NCBI RefSeq assembly: GCF_037038585.1
Contig: NC_092525.1
Span: 18,084,867 to 18,148,866, forward strand
Direction: 5' to 3'
Length of the DNA: 64,000 nt
Origin: Patagioenas fasciata
Lineage: Eukaryota > Chordata > Aves > Columbiformes > Columbidae
This document shows, piece after piece, positions 26,527-36,960 of the stretch. Below the pieces are notes generated by a model. That model had not been told where the DNA came from. It saw only the letters and a program-made list of their open reading frames with translations, and ran no database searches. Made by a program: the position numbers and the translations under genes. Within the stretch, counting starts at the first letter, position 1. The number at the start of each line of letters is the position of its first letter.

Positions 26527-26745
26527 CTGCATGGTGACGACCCCCAGCTCCTCGATGGCGAGTTTCCTCATCTGGGTAGCCAGAACTTGCGCCTCGTCCA
26601 GGATGGAGAACTCCGCCTCGGCGGCGCCCAGCCCACAGAGCCCCCAGAGCAGCGCCAGGCACAGGAGGCCGAGCCCTCCCCGGCCCCGCGGGCGACGGCT
26701 CCGGGCGGCAGCGGCGGCCTCCAGCCGCCCGCCGCCCCGCGCCAT
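26527..26745 (-). CDS. CACHD1: CACHD1 first coding exon (N-terminal 73 codons, partial gene)
   Basis: This exon encodes the N-terminus of VWFA and cache domain-containing protein 1, a large single-pass membrane protein related to the calcium-channel alpha2delta subunits. The family is known to raise T-type (Cav3) currents, to affect Cav2.2, and to bind Frizzled/LRP6 in Wnt signalling. Seen here: 73 codons from the ATG at 26745. A basic Arg-rich start leads into a hydrophobic Leu-rich segment (about residues 24-41) and a likely signal-peptidase site near AAEA (41-44). The mature start follows, with the FSILDEAQVLATQMRKL stretch and then EELGVVTMQ, which I recognise as CACHD1. The ATG has A at -3 and G at +4, and an in-frame TAG lies at 26842-26844, so no longer start is possible in this frame without upstream splicing. 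The exon ends in CAG followed by GTACGG at 26526-26521, a good phase-0 donor. The VWFA and Cache domains lie on later exons outside the window. Confidence 0.93.
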
Positions 26746-27124
26746 GCTGCCGCGGCGGGAGAGCTGCGGACACCGCCTCCGGCCAACCTCCCCCCGCCCG
26801 CCGGACTCCCGCGCCGCCTTCCCCCGGGCCCCGGGGGCCGGCTAGGGCTGCGGGGCAGCCGCCATGCAGGGGGACAGCGGCGGCGGCTCGGCGGGCGGGC
26901 GCTGCGCCCCGCGCTGCGCGCCCGGCTCCGGGGACACTGCGCGGCGGCCCCGCCGCTGACTGAGAGCGGCGGCGAGACACAAAGTGCGGAGCGGAGGAGG
27001 AGCGGGAGCGGCGGGGCCGGGACCGGAGTCGCCGCGGGGAAAGGGAGGCGCCTGGTGCCACCGCGCTGCGGGCGGGGGCAGCGCGGGGCCGGGCCGGGAT
27101 CCCCCCGGGATCCCCCGGCTCCCT

Positions 27125-27133
27125 CCCCGCCCG
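27125..27133 (-). promoter_or_regulatory. Sp1-type GC box
   Basis: CCCCGCCCG on the + strand reads CGGGCGGGG on the minus strand, a match to the Sp1/KLF GC box. It lies about 380 bp upstream of the CACHD1 ATG in the CpG island. Such motifs are frequent in islands, so its individual importance is uncertain. Confidence 0.45.
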
Positions 27134-27186
27134 CGGGGGGGGCCCGGGCGGGACACTCGGCAGCGGGAGCCGCGAGTGTTTGTTTA

Positions 27187-27191
27187 ATTGG
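27187..27191 (-). promoter_or_regulatory. CCAAT box at upstream edge of the CpG island
   Basis: ATTGG on the + strand reads CCAAT on the CACHD1 strand. It sits exactly where GC-rich sequence gives way to a T-rich tract, a common location for an NF-Y site. It is a five-base motif, so its support is mainly positional. Confidence 0.4.
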
Positions 27192-27220
27192 CCGTGAGCG
27201 TGGTCCTAAAAAATCAGCAC

Positions 27221-27330
27221 ACTTTCTTGTTTCTCTTCCCCCCCCTTTTTTTTACTTTCTAAAAAACTTTTTTATCCTGTTTTTTCTTTGTCTTTTAAAC
27301 TTTTTTTTCCTTTTTTTTTTTCTTTTCTCA
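27221..27330 (+). repeat. Polypyrimidine (T/C) tract upstream of the promoter
   Basis: About 110 bases are nearly all T and C, with only a few short A runs, immediately outside the CpG island. On the CACHD1 strand it is a purine tract. Homopolymer-like T tracts resist nucleosome formation, so it may help define the promoter boundary; it may also simply be low-complexity drift. Confidence 0.7.
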
Positions 27331-27913
27331 AATCGCAGTGCGATGTGCCTGTTTCCTCTCACAACCCAGAGCCCCAGGCGGCACCACGCAGCACAGGCTC
27401 ATGTCAGGCAATGATGCTTTGAGAAAATGTTTATCGTGCAACAGGGGTGGAAAATAAATAAACAAAGGGAACACAGGCAAAGCCTAAGCCGCTCAGTGGC
27501 ACCCAAACGGCAGCCATCCTCCTGGGAAGAGCAGAACAGAAAAGAGATAAGGCGAGACCCCTGGAGAAGCATCCCTGTTGAGTGACAAAGAGATGGGATA
27601 GGAAGAAAGCCACACTAGGGGTGATGCAGAGAAACATCCTTCACAACCGCTGCTCATAACCCTGTCAGCCACAGAAGCCTCTTCCCTCTGCACCCAGGGA
27701 TACATAGCAGCATCTTTCTCACTCTCTCATTTTCTTGCACCCTACACCTTCCATCCTCATGAAGCACACACCAGAAGCCTTGCGCACACATTGGGTTGGA
27801 TAGGGAAAATCTGTACAGGTGAATAAAATTTGCCAGATGAGAGCAGGAGTGCCTTTATGGGGCACTCAGCAGCAGTTCCTGGCCAGCAATCAATGGGCCC
27901 AAGGAGCCAAATA

Positions 27914-28846
27914 CAGAATCACAGAATGTCAGGGATTGGAAGGGACCTCAAAAGCTCATCCAGTCCAATCCCCTGCCAGAGCAGGAACACCCAGATGAGG
28001 TTACACAGGAAGGTGTCCAGGCAGGTTTGAATGTCTGCAGAGAAGGAGACTCCACAAGCAGCCTGGTCCAGTGTCTGTCACCCTCACTGAAAAGAAGTTT
28101 CTTCTCATATTTAAATGGAACCTCCTGTGTTCCATTGCCCCTTGTCCTATCATTGGTTGTCACCGAGAAGAGCCTGGCTCCATCCTCATGACACTCACTC
28201 TTTACATATTGATAATCATTAATGAGGTCATGCCTCAGTCTCCTCCAAGCTAAAGAGACCCAGCTCCCTCAGCCTTTCCTCACACAGGAGATGCTCCACT
28301 CCCTTAATCATCTTCATTGTCCTGTGCTGGACTCTCTCCAGCAGTTCCCTGTCCTTCTGGAACTGAGTGGCCCAGAACCAGACACAATATTCCAGATGAG
28401 GTCTCACCAGGGCAGAGTAGAGGGGAAGGAGAACCTCTCTCGACCTACTGACCACCCCCCTTGTAATACACCCGAGGATGCCATTGGCCTTCCTGGCCAC
28501 AAGGGCACAGTGCTGGCTCATGGTCATCCTGCTGTCCACCAGGACCCCCAGGCCCCTTTCCCCTACACTGCTCTCCAACAGGTCATTCCCCAGCTTATAT
28601 TGGAACCTGTGCTCTTTCCTGCCCTTGTTATCTTTCATTAATTTTTTCCCTGCCCAACTCTCCAAGCTGCCCAGGTCTCTGGATGGCAGCACAGCCTTCT
28701 GGCTTGTCAGCCACTTCTCCCAGCTTGGTGTCATCAGCAAACTTGCTGACAGTGCACTCTATTCCTTCATCCAAGTCATTGATGAATATATTGAATAGCA
28801 CTGGTCCCAGTACTGACCCTTGAGGGACTCCGCTAGACACAGGCCT
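27914..28846 (-). mobile_element. CR1 LINE, 5'-truncated, about 0.93 kb
   Basis: This is the largest repeat in the window. The 3' end is at the left (ATCACAGAATGTCAGGG...), and the element stops abruptly at about 28846, the usual 5' truncation of target-primed reverse transcription. On the minus strand it retains the ORF2 region from reverse transcriptase motif B ([18 protein letters not shown]) through motif C (FADD) to the C-terminal LPLYSALVRPHLEYC segment. It sits about 0.7 kb upstream of the CACHD1 CpG island, so it postdates or has been tolerated beside the promoter. Confidence 0.95.
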
Positions 28847-28855
28847 ACTACGCAC
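28228..28855 (-). pseudogene. CR1 ORF2 reverse transcriptase remnant
   Basis: The 5' part is read in one frame (28855-28628: motif B PQGS, motif C FADD, then [11 protein letters not shown]) and the rest in another (about 28690-28228: GVLVDSRMTMSQHCALVARK, ILGCITRGVVSRSREV, HLEYCVWFWATQFQKD). A frameshift or small deletion therefore lies near 28670-28690, and residues usually found between these blocks are missing. The endonuclease domain and motifs upstream of B are absent. It is not functional. Confidence 0.9.
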
Positions 28856-29711
28856 ATGTGAAGCACATACCTTCTAGATTTCCTCTTTATTAATTAACAC
28901 TTTGTAGACACCCTGCAGATGTACGTAATTTTTAAATAAATCTCACCTGTAGCGACTAGATGACTTCAATATCCACTTCACTAGTTCATCTTTTCAACAG
29001 AGTCCTACCAGAGTCACACGTGTGCTGCAGCAATAAATTCCACAAGTTAGCAATTCATCCAAGAATTAATACAGTGACATATTATTTTCTGTAATCATAC
29101 TCTATTTTCTTGAATGTGGTTTTCCTCTGCTTTCAGAGCTGATTTTTTTGGTTTCTCCCTGGCATTGGATGCCAGCAGCGGATTCTGCGTCCTACTTTGT
29201 GGTGAGTGGGAGCTGGGTCAGACCCCAAACCCTTCCCCACACTGGCATCTCTCAGGGATGGGTTTTCACCTGCCGCTGCTCTTGTACAGGATGTCAGCAA
29301 AACTCTCTTTCAACTGGTTTTAATAAATGAAATCTAATTCTTACTATGCAAAAGTCATATCAGTTTATCCTTGGCTTTTGTTCATTTAGGTGATTTTTTG
29401 GTCTAAAAGAATAGATTTTTTCCAGTTTTGCTGAGGAGGACTTCTGATTTAGAGAAAGCAATCTAAACCAAAACGACACCTCTCAAAGCTGCCATAATCA
29501 ATATCTTGTATTTCTGTTGATAAAGCAGCATTTGCTACCTGAAGGACAAGGAATTTTCTTTACATGAAGCTGAAGCTTTGGGACTTCTGTTGGAATATTT
29601 TCACTGTGCCTGAGAGAGGGAGAAGCAAAATTGAGCCCAATTCGCTCTTAGCACTTGTCATTTTTGTATTACATTTTGTAGGGGTTTGGTTTTTTGTTTG
29701 TTTGTTGGTTT

Positions 29712-29742
29712 GGGGTTGAGGGGGAGGGGTTGTTTTTAGGGG
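29712..29742 (+). other. Putative G-quadruplex in a G/T-rich tract
   Basis: Runs GGGG (29712-15), GGGGG (29720-24), GGGG (29726-29) and GGGG (29739-42) are separated by loops of 4, 1 and 9 bases. They lie within a longer T/G low-complexity tract (about 29680-29770). It could fold as a four-tetrad quadruplex. No associated gene is visible. Confidence 0.55.
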
Positions 29743-30055
29743 TTTGTTTGTTGTTGTTTTGGTTTTTGTTAAATTCGCTGGTGTAGGACACAAAGGTTTT
29801 AAATTATAGTGAGAAGCCAAGTGGTTTTTAAATATCATGGCTAAACTTCCCAGAATTTAACGTTTTATTTCTGACCTTAGCTGCATATTTGAAAAGAAAA
29901 CTCCACCTCTATAAAATTTGTTTTAAAAAAAAAAGTCCAATCACGGCCACGGCTGGAGCTAAGGCACTAAGCTGCATTAGCAACATCGCTGGATTTCCAA
30001 CTATCCAATTCATGCACCTGATCATGAAATCACAAGGTTAATGCTAGAAGTAGTC

Positions 30056-30076
30056 TTTTTTTTTTTTTTTTTTTTT
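30056..30076. repeat. T21 homopolymer
   Basis: This is the longest mononucleotide run in the window. It is not preceded by any recognisable retroposon body, so I read it as a simple tract. Confidence 0.9.
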
Positions 30077-32517
30077 AACAAACTAACCTCAGGAAATTAA
30101 TGAGGCAACTGTCCTTCTGGTTCCAAACCCCGGGAATCCTGCTCACGGTGAGGGAACCCACTGAACAGGTTTAACATTTTCATGTACAACCTCAATTTCT
30201 TTACAGCCCTTGGGGCAAACCCAGACTCCTCCTGGAGTTCCCATGTGCTTCATGCCCGAATCGCTGCCTCCCCAGACAAACCAGCCGCTTCCAGCACAGC
30301 AGCGGTCTCAGCAGCCCGTCCTTCCACCCCACAACCTCACGGGTTTATGGAGGTGATGTGGAGAGCAAACCCGTCGCAGAATCGCAACCGAGGTGACCAT
30401 CAGTGGCGCTGTTTCAAACTGGTTGTACACGCGCTCACTTTCACATGTTGAATTATTTAAAGAAAAAAGATGAAAAAACTCCCTCCAAATGCCACGGGGA
30501 AAAAAAAACAGGATACGTATATACATATATAAAATCAGCTTGTATGGTCTTAGGTGTCACAAGACATTGGTCAAAACTGCCAATTCAGACAACCTGATGT
30601 TCATCGCCCTCTCAAACCAGGCTGGTCTTTCACATGCTTAGATGATGAGGTTGACACAGCTGTGGATTAAATCTGTCTCCTCTCGCTTTAGAATAAGCCT
30701 TGGAGAAGAGCAGGATCACCCTTGGCTGGTGCTGTGGGGTTGTGGCAGCCCCACAAGTGGCACCTGTTGGTGCTGGAGGCCGGAGGAAGAAAGAACCAGC
30801 AAGATGCGAAGAAGAGCAGAGCTGAAGCCTCTGCCGTGCTAACAGCATTCCAGCATAAATAATGCAGCCATTAAGATTTGCAAAAATGAGGCCACACTAG
30901 AAATGTGTTCTTTTTTAAAACAGCAAGAAAGGAATGAATCTGGAGTTTAAGTGCTGGAGTATGGGAAGAAGAGGAACATATGTCAGATATAAATCCTAGC
31001 GCCATGGTGGGAGTGAAAATTCTTTTGACAGCAGCATACGCAGATGCCGAATAGGTCAGTATATGGCAACACTGGGAAACAGAACAAGTGAGATGTCTCC
31101 AGAATAGCTGTTACTTGTGGTGACGTGATGGCACCAAAAAACCCGCTATTTTTGTAGCGTATGCTCAACATGTTTTATTAATTGCATATATCCCTCTAGT
31201 AGAGATCATGACGTTATTGTTGCATCTTCTAATGTTTCTTTACTGATAAATATTTAATATATTTTTGAAAAACTCTCATCTGACTGTACATAGAGGTACA
31301 GATTTGTATGATACAGAGGTCCCATGTGTGGCATTCCTGGGCTGCTGCACTTGCTTCACTTTGCAGCACATTCCTGTGCTCTCCTAGAAATCGGGGGCAT
31401 ATTATGTTGAAAAAGCATGGTCCAGCCTTTGGAAAATCTCCTTGAAAGTGGCAACTCTTTTATGATACTGATCTTCACTCCTGCAAGCAATATAATGTAT
31501 GCTCCAAAAAAATTACAAGGTAGATAGAATGTTTGTTTGGCAGCGTCATGCTTTCTGCCTGATCCTTAGTCCCAGCCCACAGCCCTTTCTCTAACTGTGA
31601 AAACTGTACATCCAGTAACCCCCAAAAAGGCAGAGTGATACTGAGAAACTCTTTGTGGCTCTCATTTCAAACCTCAAAGCAAAGATTAAGTTTAATCTTT
31701 TGGTATAAATCCAGATTAAAAATAGAGAAAATGGAAGTTTGCATGAGGCTACCACTTTTTGCTTTCCTGCAATCTTTTCTCGTGTATCTCACATTATATC
31801 TCCTCATGTATCTCCCAATTTATGTGTTCTGTTTTTGCTTTCTTGTCTGACTTGTTTTTTATTTGCCTTCCTTTTGATTGTGGTCATCAGTATGCTGTAC
31901 TTAATTTGCCCATGTTGATTTTCATGTTTAGTTTCCCATCCCTCCCATTATATTTTAAAATGTTTTCTTCCTTTGGAAGTTAAGTCCGTGTTAGTTTTGG
32001 CTACAGTTCTTGCTTTCTTACTAAGTTTGATCTTTGCTCACTCAGGAGAGATACACGTTGAACATACTGACATTAGGATCAAGCCAAGTGTAGAATCTCT
32101 TATACTTCAATTTAGCACAGAATATTTCAAGTAGCAATTGATTAATGTGTCTGTAAACTGCTTCTCTAAACCTTGTTTCTTTGTATGCAGATTACAATCT
32201 GTGTTGTACGTTGGAAATAACTGTTCCTTGAACATCCTTCATGAATTGTTGATGGGAAGAACATTTGTATAAACCTGTTCTAAAGTCTGTCCTCCTTATA
32301 TGTGCCGATTTTCACACTGATCCCACGGTAGGGCCTGTAATACTTTAAACTCCAAGTTTTGTTTCATAGTCGATGCAACATCCACCCACCTAATCAGTCA
32401 TTCCCCTATAGATTACAACCAGTAATGAAAATGGAAAAAATGCCTCGATCTCCTCCCTCCCCAGCCCGGGTCTGCAAGTGTGCCTATGAGAGCGTTCTTT
32501 CCACAGCACCATCATCA

Positions 32518-32690
32518 CCAGATAATATTTTTAATGAAAGCCATCATGTGTGTGGCGTGGGATTTCAAAGCGAGCATTGTGCCCAGCTGTACAGCTCGGG
32601 GCTGAAAAAGCCTGATGCGAGCAGCGTAGCTGTGTCACAGCATTATCGCTGCGCTCTCCTTTCAGGGCAGCTAATTTTATACTAGATTCT
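32518..32690. promoter_or_regulatory. Candidate conserved non-coding element
   Basis: This unique stretch has several CpGs (GGCGTGG, AAGCGAGC, GATGCGAGC, TATCGCTGCGCTC), a CCCAGCTGTACAGCTCGGG near-palindrome and AT-rich homeodomain-like cores at both ends. A 108-codon + frame crosses it but has no recognisable domain. CpG retention in an AT-rich desert can mark a constrained element; this was not tested. Confidence 0.25.
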
Positions 32691-33844
32691 AACTAAGAGA
32701 TGATGTAAGGAGGAAAACAAACTTGTAGGCTTCAAGCTATCATTGCAGGGCTGAAATTTTTAAGCAAGTGCTAAAGAGGGGGAGAGGCAGCGGCATCCCT
32801 GCCGTAGGGCAGAGACGGCCGCAGGAAGGGGTGAAAGCCAACAGAAGGAACTGAGAAGCTCAGTCTGCTGCTCCTGCTGGCCCCAGAAAGAGAAAATAGG
32901 TAACAAAGCCAGAAACTTCCTCCGACAGAACTTTCTGGTACTCTGGCATTTTCTTACCCGTCACTAGAAAGAGTTGTTCGGGGTCTGGGCACAGGGACAT
33001 CTCAGCACATTCCATTTCTCCTAAAACAGAACCACTGGGGGAGCACAATGTTACAGGAGAAGTTCATGATACAGGAAAAATAATAGATATTATTTGTCAC
33101 AATGGAGAAGAGAGTGAAGACAGTGTATGAAAGGTGCAGTCAAACAGTCTGGGATTAATAGAACCGTAACAGCAGATGGCATGGCTTTTTTTTTTTTTTT
33201 TAACCTGTTCTCCGGCAGTCTACGTCAATTTATAAGTCATGACCTTTATACAATCAATCACGTAATTACCTGTAAGAGAACCAGCCTGTTAGGGTGTTAA
33301 CAGTTCATCAAGCACAGCAGATTCAGAGTATTTATCCTGATCTTGCTGTACCACACCTGAACATCACCAGAGTTTCTGCTGTGCTTCCCTTGCAGGAGGC
33401 AGGTGTGATGGAGCCTCTTCCAGAAATCGTGGTTCCATGGGCTCAGAACCTCATCCGAGCTCCAGGCTGATGAGCTTCCCTTACTCCATCAACACGGTGC
33501 CTTCGGCATGTCTCCTGTACCTGTACAATATCTACAATAACCTCTTTTATCAGCATGGCACCTAGTTTGGGGGAGGAACTCCATTAAGGAATGACATGGT
33601 TCATTAGGCAGTTATCCAAGCAAATTGTAAATGAGAAGCAAACTACATTTGAAACACGTTTAAGGAGCCCTTTGAATACTCCTGGCTCTCTCCTGGATCA
33701 AGAGCATATGAATTATCAAGCATTTTTCATGCTTAGGGATAAAAGGACATGCCCATGCTGTGAAACAAAGGTTACAGATTTCTAATTCACATTTTGTGAT
33801 CTCTTCATTCTTCCATGGTTCTTCTCTTTCTGCTGGTGAAAAGA

Positions 33845-33902
33845 TCATAGAATAATTTAGGTTGCAAAAGACCCTTGAGATCATTGAGTGCGACCATCAA
33901 AC
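33845..33902 (-). mobile_element. CR1 LINE 3' tail (about 58 bp)
   Basis: TCATAGAATAATTTAGGTTG followed by the AAGACCCTTGAGATCATTGAG block is the antisense CR1 3' end. Only the terminal tail remains, and similarity stops after GACCATCAAA. Confidence 0.85.
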
Positions 33903-35195
33903 ATGATTAGGAAGATATTATTTGTGAGATTATTGCTAAAAATTAAAATATTGTGCTACCTGCACTCTTTCTATGATTTTAGGATAATATGAGAAAGATT
34001 TCTAGAAAAAGCATCAGATGCCTTCTTATTTTTTTAAACTTGTTTTTGCTCACCATATCACATGAAAAATATGTACCTCAGCCTCAGGTATGAGAATCAC
34101 GGGCTTGCTTTCTAGTCGGTTCCCACCCTGCCAGACTCTAGTGAAGACTCAGTGATTATATGCAAGCCATAGGTTTTCAGAGACTTACAATTTGGTTAAA
34201 CTAGCCTGGATTTTCATAGGTGTATCAAAGGGCATGCTGTTGGCTGTTGTGGCAAAACTTAAACAACCTCAGCTTTTCTCTTTTCTCAACAAAACACCTT
34301 TGTTTACAGTTTTCTATAACATTTGTAGAAATGGCTGAAGCCTTCAGCATGAATATCTTGGAGTCTAAAGGAAAAAAAATAGCTAGAAGCTTTCCAGCAC
34401 ACATAGGAAAAAAAACCACCAAACCTGAAAACCTGGATCTTGCCATTGAGAAATGGCAGGCAGCCTTGGGAACAGGCACTGCCACCGGCAATATTTGCAA
34501 TAATTCTGATACTCTAATCTCTTTATCTTCCTTCTGCATCTCTTCTTTTATCTTCATGATGATGCTGTGGAATTCACGGCACCAAAATATGGTGGTGAGT
34601 TTTTTTTTTCTTTTCCCTTTGGCTTCATTCTCAACATTAAAATTGCCTCATTTTTATTGTTTGAAAAAAGCAAGAGTTCTGGTATACCTTCCATGCACTC
34701 CCTGACTCCTATCTTGTGACAAGGTGCAGTTTTCCTCTCTCTTGGCAGTGAACCTGCCATATAAAGCAGGGTGACAGCTTTTCAGTGATGTGAACAGAGA
34801 TTTTTTAATGGCATAAGAAGATGCTCTCCCATGGGACCGAAAGAGTGTCACTGCCACAGTGAGATCAGTTGGATGGAAGTATTTGTAGTGGTGACAGGGA
34901 GAACATGAGAGCCATCCGCCCCTCTCCTGGCTCTTGGGAAACAGTATATAGCTCAGCTGTCCCCATCACGGGGATTCCTTGAGGTCCCTCATCTGAATCT
35001 CCCTCTGAATGCTGAGCAGACAGTTTAAACACAGCATTGCACTGCTATTAGTATCACCGTCACCTTGGGCCTGGCCATACGTGACTCTTGTAGCGTGAAG
35101 CAGTAATTTCTGCTAAACCTCCTGATAGGGTTTGTGGAGCATGTTGTAAACAGGCTGACAAGATTTCTGTCATCAGGAACACGCTCTCAGGCAAA

Positions 35196-35287
35196 GGATC
35201 CGGTGCCATCTCTACAAAGAATCCAGCACCACTCCTACGAAGGATCTGGTGCCATCTCCACAAAGGATCCAGCGCCATTCCCACACA
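35196..35287. repeat. Minisatellite, 4 copies of a 23-bp unit
   Basis: Four consecutive 23-base units each begin GGATC or GAATC and end in ACAAA, ACGAA, ACAAA or ACACA. Units 1 and 3 (GGTGCCATCT core) resemble each other, as do 2 and 4 (AGCRCCAYTC core). The array is thus really two copies of a 46-bp dimer, indicating a two-step expansion. It falls inside a chance minus-strand open frame. Confidence 0.9.
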
Positions 35288-36749
35288 CATGAAATGTAAA
35301 TTTCTCGACTCCAGGGTGTAAACAAAGCTTGAGAAGACTTGTGAGGAGAGTCGTACAGTGAGAGGGTGTTCTCTAAGAGGTTTCACCAGCCCACCTGGAT
35401 GAGGGACAGGGCTGATCATGGAGGAGGTCACCAAGGAGCATTTTTGTGAATTGGAACTGTGTGTCCAGGAGGACCCAGGCCTCTCTTTCTCCATCTCCTG
35501 CTGTTCCAGGAAGTCCTTTCTGAAGTTACAGTGTTCCACTCAGCGCACTGGGGGACAGTCATCTCCCTGGTGTCTCATCACCTTCTTGGGAGACAGCTCA
35601 ATGGTGTCCACCTCCATCAACAGCTTCATCTACTGGGTACAGCCAAGTTTCCAAGCCTGGGCACTCGGCTCTGCTCCTGTTGTGCATCTTACATTCAATA
35701 ACCATTGATTAAAATATAATCTGAAGAACAAAAGCCAAAATCCAGGGCTGTTCCCTGTGTAATGAACACCCTCCTCTGTGCCTGGAGTCCTGCCCACCCT
35801 GTCCTCCCGCCCTGGCCCAACACATCTGGAATTCTTTAGCCTTCAGCAGCCAGGATCCTCGCCATGGACTGTGCTCCAGGAACACCTTGAGCTGGTTATG
35901 GACTCTGAAATTAGGCAGTCAATAAGTGGAATTTTCTTTTATCACATTTTTAGGAATACCTAATGTGCACCTAAATAAATGCCTAAATGACACCATCTGC
36001 AGGTAGTTACATTTTCAGGGTGTCCAGCTCAGTGGTTTGGAATTTGGCCGCTCATCAGGACCTCCAGAAGTAAAGGAAATGCATATTTTAATAGTCAAAA
36101 ACTACTGATTTGAATGTCACATCTTGCAAGATATAACTGAAAAGGTAGAATCTGCATTCTTTTGGGTAATGCCAGCAGTGTGAATCAGTGTCAAACTGTA
36201 AACAAGCACCAAAAATAATAAAATTAATATATCTATTTTTTGTCAGTATTTTGTCAAAGTATATTTCTATCTTTTGTTTTGTTACAGCTTTTACTATGTT
36301 TTTATCCTTTTCTTTAATCCCCTCCGAAAAGTATCCCCTATAATCTCATTGCAGCACTGTGCTTATATGTGACACCTGCTTCCCTTAGTAGAATTTACTC
36401 CTGCAAAGTCTTAGACCTGTGTTGTCCGTGCAAATTGCAGCTTTGCTGTGGACAGGAGTGTAAACTCTGTGGAGCCAGGATCATGTTTAAGCGTAGTAAT
36501 TAATTTTGCTACAAGTAACAGTGAGAGAAATACAGGCCTACCTATAGAAAGGTTGGAATGCACCTGAATTTGTAATTTTTTGATGTTACAAGATTTAAAA
36601 AAAAAAAATCCTTCAAGATATTTTTCCAGTTTTATAGAAAATAGCAGATAATGACACTCACTTTAGACACAACATTTTTTTGACTGATCAATTAAATAAG
36701 TATGCCTGAACTGAAAAAAATAAAGAAGCCATCAAAGAGAGCGAGTTGT

Positions 36750-36960
36750 ATGTCTGCATTCAGAATTGAATTGTCTCCTAAACTACCTAGTCTATGTGTT
36801 AATTAAACGGCTCATTTATAGGCTGGTTAGATAACAGTCAAAAACATGCACCTCTGGTATGAAACAAGAGGATCGAGCGACTTACCTGCACTTAAATTAT
36901 TTTTCTTGAAAAAACAGTAAGTGTCACCGTCAGCTTTGATGACAGAACGTACCTGCAGAC
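36750..36960. promoter_or_regulatory. Candidate conserved non-coding element
   Basis: This motif-dense, repeat-free stretch contains a perfect TTAATTAA (36799-36806), an ATTTATAGG posterior-Hox-like site, AGATAAC (GATA type, 36829-36835) and several CpG-containing words (GATCGAGCGACTTACC, GTGTCACCGTCAGC). It is about 10 kb upstream of the CACHD1 promoter. The enhancer call is inference from texture. Confidence 0.3.

Larger units (their letters stand above)
26020..27192 (-). promoter_or_regulatory. CACHD1: CpG-island promoter and 5' UTR of CACHD1
   Basis: A block of about 1.2 kb is extremely GC-rich and full of CpG, in sharp contrast to the AT-rich DNA on both sides. It surrounds the start codon and the splice donor. 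There is no convincing TATA box. On the minus strand a Sp1-type GC box (GGGCGGGG, at 27132-27125) and a CCAAT box (27191-27187) lie roughly 380 and 445 bp upstream of the ATG. This suggests transcription starts between about 26800 and 27120. This is a dispersed-start CpG-island promoter by composition; the exact start site cannot be read from sequence. Confidence 0.85.
28847..33844. other. Intergenic flank upstream of CACHD1
   Basis: No exon is recognisable. It contains the G/T-rich tract with a G4 motif, the T21 run, the T16 run and the candidate element at 32518-32690. Confidence 0.6.

Noticed and set aside
26228..27061. 277-codon minus-strand frame overlapping CACHD1 exon 1
   Set aside because: Wrong frame relative to the conserved CACHD1 residues; Arg/Pro/Ala-rich compositional frame running through the splice donor.
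26461..27414. 317-codon open frame on the + strand across the CpG island
   Set aside because: It is antisense to CACHD1 exon 1, Gly/Arg/Pro-rich and ends in Phe/Leu runs from a T tract; GC-rich islands lack stop codons by composition.
34220..34705. 161-codon + strand frame
   Set aside because: Middle part looks somewhat protein-like, but no known domain and a low-complexity hydrophobic tail; not enough to call a gene.
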